A DNA stretch of 64,000 nt from Planotetraspora kaengkrachanensis (GTDB taxonomy: Bacteria; Actinomycetota; Actinomycetes; Streptosporangiales; Streptosporangiaceae). Where the stretch lies: assembly GCF_016862895.1 (NCBI RefSeq), contig NZ_BONV01000019.1, positions 148,987-212,986 on the forward strand, read 5' to 3'. Positions 58,298 through 64,000 of this stretch are shown in pieces (position 1 is the first letter of the stretch; each line of letters starts with the position of its first letter). Below the pieces are notes generated by a model. That model had not been told where the DNA came from. It did no database searches and saw only the letters and a program-made list of their open reading frames with translations. Position numbers and translations under genes: made by a program.

Positions 58298-61111
58298 ATG
58301 AGCGTGCCCTCGCCCGCACTGGTCGGACGCATCTCCGAGTTGCGGATCCTGGCCGGTGCGATGACCCGCCCTCCTGCGGTCGTGCTGGTGGAGGGCGAGG
58401 CGGGCATCGGCAAGACCCGGCTCGTCCGCGCCGCGCTCGGCCGCCTCCCGGCAGGCGACAGGGCCGTGCTCCTCGGCTACTGCCACCAGATCCGCGAACC
58501 CTTCCCGTACGGGCCCGTCTTCGAGGCGCTGCGCGACGTCGCGGGCCGGTTGCCGCCGGACCGTCCGCTCAACCCCGTCACCGGGGTGCTTCGCGGGCAC
58601 CTTCCCGAGCTCGCCGCGGTGCTGCCGCCCTCGCCGCAACCCCTGGACGATCCACGGGCCGAACGGCACCGGCTCTTCCGTGCGATACGCGCGTTGCTCG
58701 GCGCCGTCGGGCCGGCCGTGCTGGTCATCGAGGACCTGCACTGGGCGGACGACGGCACCGTCGACCTGCTGCGTTTCCTGGCCGGGCAGCCGCCGGAGGG
58801 GCTGACCGTCGTGGCGACCCACCGGAGGGAGAGCCGCGGCGCCGCCCGCTCGCCCCTGGGGCGCGCCTACCGGCACCAGCCGGACACGACCAGCGTGGTG
58901 GTGCCCCTCGGCCCGCTGGACATGACCGACGTCGGCAACCTCGCCCGCGCGCTGCTGGAGCGCTCCGATCTGCCGCACGAGTTCGTCGTGCGGCTGCACG
59001 AACGCACGGCGGGCATCCCGTTCGTGGTCGAGGAGACGGTCAGGTCCCTGCCCGACGCGGAGGGCCCCGACGCGCTCGACCGTGCCGGCGTCCCGCTGCT
59101 CCTGCGGGAGGCGATGGCCGAGCGGATGGCCGGTCTGTCCGCCGCCGCGGCGGGAGCGGTGCAGGCCGCCGCGGTCCTCCGGCTCCCCGCCGGGGAGCAG
59201 CTCATCTCCGCGGTCGCGGGCCATTCCGCCGGGCTGGGCGAGGCCTTGCTCGCGGGCGTCCTGCACGAGCACCCCGGCGGCCGGTACGGCTTCCGCCACG
59301 CGCTCGCGCAGCAGGCCGTGTACGACGCCGTCCCCGGTCCCGACCGCCGGGCGGCGCACGAGCGTGCGATGGCCGCCCTCGGCGCCGTGGACTCGCCGCC
59401 CCTGGTGCAGCTCGCGTTCCACGCCCGTCAGGCGGGAGACACGGGCGCCTGGCTGCGCCACGGAACCGCCGCGGCCCAGCACGCCGCCGCCGTCGGCGAC
59501 ACCGCGCTGGCCGTCGAGGTCATCGAGGGCATGCTCGGCGATCCCGACCTGCCCGCGTCCCACCGGGTGCCCCTCGCGCTGATGCTGAGCCGTTTCGCCG
59601 CCACCGGCCTGTCCCACCAGAGGGTCGTACGGCTGCTGCGGCACGTCCTGCGCGACGGCTTCCTGTCCCGCGACGCGAGGGGCGAGGTGCGGCTCAACCT
59701 GGGCGTGGTGCTGTCCAACCAGGCGGGGGACACCGCCGCAGGACGTGCGGAGATCATGGTGGCCCTCGGTGAGCTGAGCGACCGGCCGACGCTCGCCGCG
59801 CGCGGCTGGGCGTTGCTCGCCATGCCGGCATGGGGCATCGAGCCGGTCACGACGCAGGACGAGTGGATGTCCCGCGCGGAGGCGCTCGTCGCCACGGCGG
59901 ACACCCCGGAGCTCGCGGCAGCGGTGCTGGCCAACCGGGCCTCCTTCGAGGTGGCGCTCGGCTCGCCCGGCGCGTTCGCCGTCGCCGGCACGCTGCCCGT
60001 CGCCGACCCGCGCATCGCCGTACGCCGGCAGGTGGCGCGCGCCTACTGCAACATCCACGACGAGCTGGTCACCCTGGGGCTGCACGCCGAGGCAGAGAGG
60101 TACGCGCAGGAGGGGCGGCGCCTGGCCGTGGAGACGGGCGCGCAGTATCAGGCCTACCTGCTCGACGCGTCGGCGATCCGCGGCGACTGGCTGACCGGGC
60201 GATGGGACGGGCTGCGCGACCGGGCCGCGTCCCTGGCCGAGTTGGCCACCGAGACCCCGCTGATCGCGGTGGACGCCTGGCTCGTGCTGGGCCTGCTCGC
60301 CCTGGCGACGGGCGAATGGGACGAGGCGACCGGGCACTTTCACACCGCCGGGCTCGACGCGCCCGACGCCCGCTACCTGCCGATCGTGACGGCCGCCTCC
60401 GGAGGGCTGGTCGACCTGCGCCTCGCCCGTGGCGAGTTCGACGCCGCGGTCACGGAGGCAGAGGCGGCGGTCGCGCGACTGCGCCGCAAGGGCGTATGGG
60501 TCTGGGGCGCCCATCTGGTCCCGTCCGCCGTGGCCGCGTTCACCTGCGCCGGACGGCTGAAGGTGGCGGCCGACCTGGTCGCCGACTACGCCGACGGGAT
60601 CGCGGGCAGGGTCGCGCCGGCCGCGCACGCCGCCCTCGACATGGCCCGTGGCGTGCTCGCCGCCGCGGAGCGGAGGTACGCCGACGCCGTCGGATGTCAC
60701 GCGCGCGCCCAGGAGGCCTACGCCGTGCTGCCCCAGCCGTACGCGGCGGCGCGTGCGGGTGAAGGGGAGGCCCGCGCCAGGCTCGCGCTCGGGGACGCGG
60801 GTGCCGCGGCGGCCTTCATGGAACTCGCGGCGCGCTTCGCGCGGCTCGGCGCGACGCATGACGCGGCCCGCTGCAGGCGTGCGCTGCGGGACATCGGCGC
60901 CGAGGTACCCCTCCCACGTGGGAGGAGGGGCAACGCGAGCACGCTGTCCGAGCGGGAGAAGGAGGTGGCCAGGCTCGTCGCCCTCGGCCGTACGAACAGG
61001 GAGATCGCCGACGTGCTCTTCCTGTCGACGCGCACGGTGGAGAGCCACGTGGCCACCGTTCTGCGCAAGCTCGGCCTGCGTTCGCGGACGCAGGTCGCCC
61101 CGCCCGGCTGA
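58298..61111 (+). CDS. LAL-type LuxR regulator (AAA ATPase, TPR-like, LuxR HTH)
   Basis: 937 aa from ATG 58298, six bases after GGAG; an upstream in-frame start at 58247 lacks such a site. The N-terminal STAND-type AAA ATPase has Walker [20 protein letters not shown] and Walker [25 protein letters not shown] long alpha-solenoid of TPR-like helices fills residues 300-860. The C-terminal HTH is [51 protein letters not shown] proteins are large ATP-dependent activators, often of secondary metabolism or carbohydrate genes. The target is unknown. Confidence 0.9.
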   Translation: MSVPSPALVGRISELRILAGAMTRPPAVVLVEGEAGIGKTRLVRAALGRLPAGDRAVLLGYCHQIREPFPYGPVFEALRDVAGRLPPDRPLNPVTGVLRGHLPELAAVLPPSPQPLDDPRAERHRLFRAIRALLGAVGPAVLVIEDLHWADDGTVDLLRFLAGQPPEGLTVVATHRRESRGAARSPLGRAYRHQPDTTSVVVPLGPLDMTDVGNLARALLERSDLPHEFVVRLHERTAGIPFVVEETVRSLPDAEGPDALDRAGVPLLLREAMAERMAGLSAAAAGAVQAAAVLRLPAGEQLISAVAGHSAGLGEALLAGVLHEHPGGRYGFRHALAQQAVYDAVPGPDRRAAHERAMAALGAVDSPPLVQLAFHARQAGDTGAWLRHGTAAAQHAAAVGDTALAVEVIEGMLGDPDLPASHRVPLALMLSRFAATGLSHQRVVRLLRHVLRDGFLSRDARGEVRLNLGVVLSNQAGDTAAGRAEIMVALGELSDRPTLAARGWALLAMPAWGIEPVTTQDEWMSRAEALVATADTPELAAAVLANRASFEVALGSPGAFAVAGTLPVADPRIAVRRQVARAYCNIHDELVTLGLHAEAERYAQEGRRLAVETGAQYQAYLLDASAIRGDWLTGRWDGLRDRAASLAELATETPLIAVDAWLVLGLLALATGEWDEATGHFHTAGLDAPDARYLPIVTAASGGLVDLRLARGEFDAAVTEAEAAVARLRRKGVWVWGAHLVPSAVAAFTCAGRLKVAADLVADYADGIAGRVAPAAHAALDMARGVLAAAERRYADAVGCHARAQEAYAVLPQPYAAARAGEGEARARLALGDAGAAAAFMELAARFARLGATHDAARCRRALRDIGAEVPLPRGRRGNASTLSEREKEVARLVALGRTNREIADVLFLSTRTVESHVATVLRKLGLRSRTQVAPPG

Positions 61112-61154
61112 ACTGTGACACCGGCTGAACCGTGAAACCAGCCGCGACGGCGAA

Positions 61155-61181
61155 GCCCCCGGGACGCGTGGTCCCGGGGGC
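61155..61181 (+). terminator. Terminator of the LAL regulator gene
   Basis: Perfect 11-bp GC-rich stem 61155-61165 with 61171-61181 and a 5-nt loop. Confidence 0.8.
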
Positions 61182-61222
61182 CTGTCCGTTCCAGGGGCGC
61201 CGCTCCGGCGGAGCCGTGCTAG

Positions 61223-61380
61223 GTCCTGTCTGCCAAATCAAGCCCTGCTGCGCGCGGCCCAGATGGCGCCTCGCTTCGTTGTCGTCGTCGGCCGGAGGCT
61301 CCGCTCCGACCTCCTCCTCCGCCTTGCGATGCATCCATCTGGATCCACGCTCGCGACGGGCAGCATTTGTCAGACACTCC
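61223..61380. mobile_element. MITE-like palindromic element flanked by CTAG
   Basis: 158 bp between CTAG at 61219-61222 and CTAG at 61381-61384. The ends are imperfect inverted repeats: the left begins GTCCTGTCTGCCAAAT, the right (reversed) GGAGTGTCTGACAAAT. Internal parts also pair (CCAGATGG on both sides). There is no open reading frame of its own. A four-base CTAG duplication fits IS5-type (YTAR) targets, so it is probably a non-autonomous derivative. Confidence 0.65.
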
Positions 61381-63597
61381 CTAGACGGTGATGCTCCAGG
61401 TGTCGAGGACGCCGGTGTCGAGGCGGTACTGGTCGGCCACCTCGAGGACCCACTGCCCGGCCGCCTGCTGGGAGACGGGCACCGAGTAGGTCCTGGTGCC
61501 GTACTGCGTGCAGCTGGACCCGCCGCTGGTGTCGATCGTGTAGTACGTCCCGCTCGGGCCGCGGAGCCGGATCCGCAGGTCCTCGGCGCAGGTGTGCGAG
61601 ATGGTGACGCTCACCCGGACCGGGGAGACCGCCGTGCCGGTCGCCGTGGACGTGATCGGGCTGGTGATGGTCGACAGGTCGTTGACCGCGTAGTCGGTGC
61701 CGTTGGTGAAGGTCCGGGTGCCGCCCGAGCCGGTGACGGTCAGCGTGAACGTCGCGGTGTGGGAGGCACTGGATCCGGTGCCCGTGACGGTGACGGTGTA
61801 GGTCCCCGCCGGCGTCGACGTGCCGGTGGTGATGCGGAAGGTGGAGGAGGCGCCCGAGGTCACCGACGTGGGCGTGAAGCTCGCGGTGGCGCCCGAGGGA
61901 AGGCCGGAGGCGCTGAAGCCCACCGTCTGCGCGCCGCCCGCGGTCGTCGTCGTGCCGACCGTGGCCGTGGCCTGCCCGCCGGGCGCGACCGAGCCGGATG
62001 TCGGGTTGAGCGACAGCGAGAAGTCGCTGGTCGACGAGCCGCATGTCGGCTCACCCGACTGCACGGGCACGCTCACCGCGTTCCACGCCGCCTTGGTGGC
62101 GGCGCACTCGGGGCTGTTCGCGCCGTACAGCTCGACCGCCGCCGCGAGAGTCGCCGACCTGACGTTGGCGTATTTCCAGGTCGATGTCTTGCGCTGCAGG
62201 GCGCCCATGTAGATCCTGCCGGCCTTCTGGAGGGAGACGCCGGTGACCGAGGAGGGGCCGCCCGAGCAGATCGGGCTGTTCGGCTTGCCGCCGCCGGGGG
62301 AGGAGCCCTCGGCGAGCAGGTAGAACCAGTGGTTCAGCGGACCGGCAGCCGAGTGCACCTCGGTGCCGGGGATCGACGACGACCAGCAGTTGGGGTCGCC
62401 GGCGAGCGACGGGTTGTACATGTAGCGGATCGGCCCGTCGCCGACGAGGTCGACCTCCTCGCCCACCTGGTAGTCCGGCGGGTCGTTCGGGTTGGCGGCG
62501 TAGGCCTCGGTGAGCGCGCCGAAGATGTCGCCCGTCGCCTCGTTGAGGCCGCCGTTCTCGTTGCCGGACCCGGCGCCGCCCGGAGTGGTCTGGAAGATGG
62601 CGTGGCCGAACTCGTGCGCCACCACGTCGATCGGCGTGGCCTGGCGGGCGCTGTCCTGCGAGTGCCCGAAGTTGGTGTAGCTGCCGTTCCAGTAGGCGTT
62701 GACGTCGTTCAGGCCGACGCGGGCAGGGAAGCCGCCGCCGTTGCCGTTGATGCCGTTACGGCCGAGCCAGGAGCTCAGCATGTCCCACTCCCGCTGTACG
62801 GCGTAGAGCGCGTCGACGCAGGCGGTCTCCAGGTTGGTGCCGGAGCCGTTGCCCCACGCGTTGTCGGTGCCGGTGTAGGCGGAGCCGTTCTGACCGCCGC
62901 AGCGCAGGCCGCTGCGGGTGGGGTCGGTCATCGAGTACGAGGAGCCGGAGCCGCTCGTGTCGATGGTGACCTGGCCGTAGTAGTAGCCGGTGCCGGTGCC
63001 CGCGCGCACCTCGTCATAGCCGTCCGCGATCTCGCCGGTGGCCGCGTCGACGAAGACGTGCTGTTTGCTCGGCTTGCCGTCCGAGATGCCGGACACGAGG
63101 CTCTCCCACGCGAGCCGCGGCGCCGCGCCCCATGCGAGGACCACCAGGCGCGGCGCGGCGCTGTCGTCGACCCGGTCCAGCCTGGTCTTCGCCGTCTCGA
63201 GGGCCTGGTCGGCGGTGACCGCCGGAGTGGTCGTCACGGCCTTGGTGGTGGAGGCCGCCGCCGCGGTGTCGCGCACGTGCCCGCTGGAGTCGGTGACGAC
63301 GACCGCGTCGCCGCCCACGACGGGCAGTCCCTTGTAGGAGCGCTCGTAGGTGACGAAGTACATGCCGCCCGCGCTCGGCGTCACGGCGGTGCGGCGATAA
63401 CTCTCGTCCGACCTCTTGCGCAGTTTGTCGAAACCGCTCGCCACGGCCTGGTCGGCGGCGGCCTGGGCGAGCTGGCGGGGATCGGACAGGCGGGTGGTGC
63501 TCGCGGACGGCGCTGTCGCCGCCGCGGGAGTGGTGGGCGCCGCCACGGCGATCGTCGCCAGGGCTGCGGTCACCGCGAGTAGGGCTCTGCGCCTCAT
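61381..63597 (-). CDS. Secreted M4-family (thermolysin-like) metalloprotease with P-domain
   Basis: 738 aa from ATG 63597, preceded by AAAGGAAG. The signal peptide is RRRALLAVTAALATIAVAAPTTPAAA. An FTP/PepSY-type propeptide occupies about residues 35-200 (GMYFVTYERSYKGLPVVGGDAVVV). The peptidase domain has zinc motif VVAHEFGHAIFQ and downstream Glu in GGLNEATGDIFGALTEAY. A BACON/Ig-like domain follows (DFSLSLNPTSGSVAPGGQATATV), and a proprotein-convertase P-domain ends the protein (ISHTCAEDLRIRLRGPSGTYYTID ... VLDTWSITV). It is an extracellular, self-processed protease. Its stop codon lies in the CTAG flank of the MITE. Confidence 0.93.
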   Translation of the reverse strand: MRRRALLAVTAALATIAVAAPTTPAAATAPSASTTRLSDPRQLAQAAADQAVASGFDKLRKRSDESYRRTAVTPSAGGMYFVTYERSYKGLPVVGGDAVVVTDSSGHVRDTAAAASTTKAVTTTPAVTADQALETAKTRLDRVDDSAAPRLVVLAWGAAPRLAWESLVSGISDGKPSKQHVFVDAATGEIADGYDEVRAGTGTGYYYGQVTIDTSGSGSSYSMTDPTRSGLRCGGQNGSAYTGTDNAWGNGSGTNLETACVDALYAVQREWDMLSSWLGRNGINGNGGGFPARVGLNDVNAYWNGSYTNFGHSQDSARQATPIDVVAHEFGHAIFQTTPGGAGSGNENGGLNEATGDIFGALTEAYAANPNDPPDYQVGEEVDLVGDGPIRYMYNPSLAGDPNCWSSSIPGTEVHSAAGPLNHWFYLLAEGSSPGGGKPNSPICSGGPSSVTGVSLQKAGRIYMGALQRKTSTWKYANVRSATLAAAVELYGANSPECAATKAAWNAVSVPVQSGEPTCGSSTSDFSLSLNPTSGSVAPGGQATATVGTTTTAGGAQTVGFSASGLPSGATASFTPTSVTSGASSTFRITTGTSTPAGTYTVTVTGTGSSASHTATFTLTVTGSGGTRTFTNGTDYAVNDLSTITSPITSTATGTAVSPVRVSVTISHTCAEDLRIRLRGPSGTYYTIDTSGGSSCTQYGTRTYSVPVSQQAAGQWVLEVADQYRLDTGVLDTWSITV

Positions 63598-63904
63598 GGG
63601 CGTCTTCCTTTCTCTGCCTCCCACACCGCGGTCCGCCGATGAGCGGGCATGACGGCTCACGCCGTCGGGCGGCACCCGGCGGCGGACAGGTGGGAGTCGG
63701 GGGGTGATGAGAGAAATGGACGGTTCTCACCGGCGCCGGGCACGGGGCCGGCTCATCCGGCGGGCATGTCTCCCATGGCGGGAACAGGGGGCTACGGGGG
63801 GAGGCGGGGAAGGGTCACGGCGCTCCTTCTGCGGGGAGTCCGGGCGAGCCGGTCATGCGCGCGACGCTAGGTCCACCGCAGGACGTTGAACATCCGTAGT
63901 GAGA

Positions 63905-63920
63905 TCCGTATATATACGGA
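63905..63920. promoter_or_regulatory. Perfect 16-bp palindrome upstream of the metalloprotease gene
   Basis: TCCGTATA-TATACGGA at 63905-63920, flanked by GTTGAAC direct repeats (about 63887 and 63928) and a CCACGTGG palindrome at about 63942. It lies about 310 bp upstream of the protease start. It may control a gene beyond the right edge or the protease itself. The rest of 63598-64000 shows no gene. Confidence 0.45.
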
Positions 63921-64000
63921 AAAAGTGTTGAACCTGGGTAAACCACGTGGTCAGATCGTGAACTCGGTGTCCTGAGCAGCGAGAACGCCCCGAGCCGAGT

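Noticed and set aside
58133..61048. 971-codon minus-strand frame opposite the LAL regulator
   Set aside because: The LAL protein has Walker and LuxR motifs; the opposite frame has only low-complexity composition.

Overview
The window is a high-GC actinomycete chromosome segment. The gene content suggests Streptosporangiales (a Streptosporangium/Nonomuraea/Microbispora-like organism), though no marker gene fixes the genus. The evidence is strong GC bias at third codon positions, GTG and TTG starts, many ECF sigma factors paired with CU044_5270-type partners, secreted multidomain proteins with Tat or Sec signals, and a LAL-type LuxR regulator. No rRNA, tRNA or CRISPR array was seen.

Layout. 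1-7.5 kb: a secreted triple-LamG protein cut by the left edge, a GAF/Fis-type regulator, a sensorless histidine kinase and an ECF sigma/CU044_5270 pair, followed by a symmetric array of six 53-bp-phased repeats. 7.5-14.6 kb: small metabolic and regulatory genes (putative D-glutamate cyclase-like hydro-lyase, MFS exporter with a divergent ArsR regulator, an ArsR-SRPBCC-VOC operon, an MFS gene remnant) and a second sigma/CU044_5270 pair. 14.8-19.4 kb: a secreted glucose/sorbosone dehydrogenase with PKD and carbohydrate-binding modules, and a Tat-exported sugar isomerase/epimerase.

20.0-37.1 kb is a defence-rich accessory region, part of it visibly lower in GC. The first block is a seven-gene restriction-modification-type cluster: Vsr endonuclease, C5 cytosine methyltransferase, two unknown proteins, a MORC/HSP90-like GHKL ATPase, a PD-(D/E)XK protein and a Z1-domain SF2 helicase. 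The second block is a tightly overlapping four-gene operon (coiled-coil protein, Cas4/RecB-like Fe-S nuclease, unknown protein, UPF1-like SF1 helicase) with an NYN-domain protein divergent from it. The third block holds a winged-helix/PD-(D/E)XK protein, a HEPN-domain protein and a RusA-like protein whose start overlaps that of the HEPN gene. The helicase-nuclease operon and the HEPN/RusA-like pair match no named system I can recall.

37.2-48.4 kb is core-like metabolism: an ACT-domain protein, a complete soluble NAD-dependent formate dehydrogenase operon (fdsG-B-A-D) with operator-like repeats, a glycosyltransferase plus MerR regulator, and a FadR-type regulator divergent from a nitrilase-family amidohydrolase and an APC permease. 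48.4-64 kb: a GyrI-like protein, two more ECF sigma modules, a small tyrosine-phosphatase-like protein, an ABC exporter with a NarL-type two-component system, a large LAL regulator and a secreted M4 metalloprotease.

One of the sigma/CU044_5270 operons is split by a TnpB-only insertion sequence. Removing it on paper restores a TGATG stop/start overlap like that of an intact pair in the same window. A 158-bp palindromic MITE-like element flanked by CTAG sits exactly at the metalloprotease stop codon.
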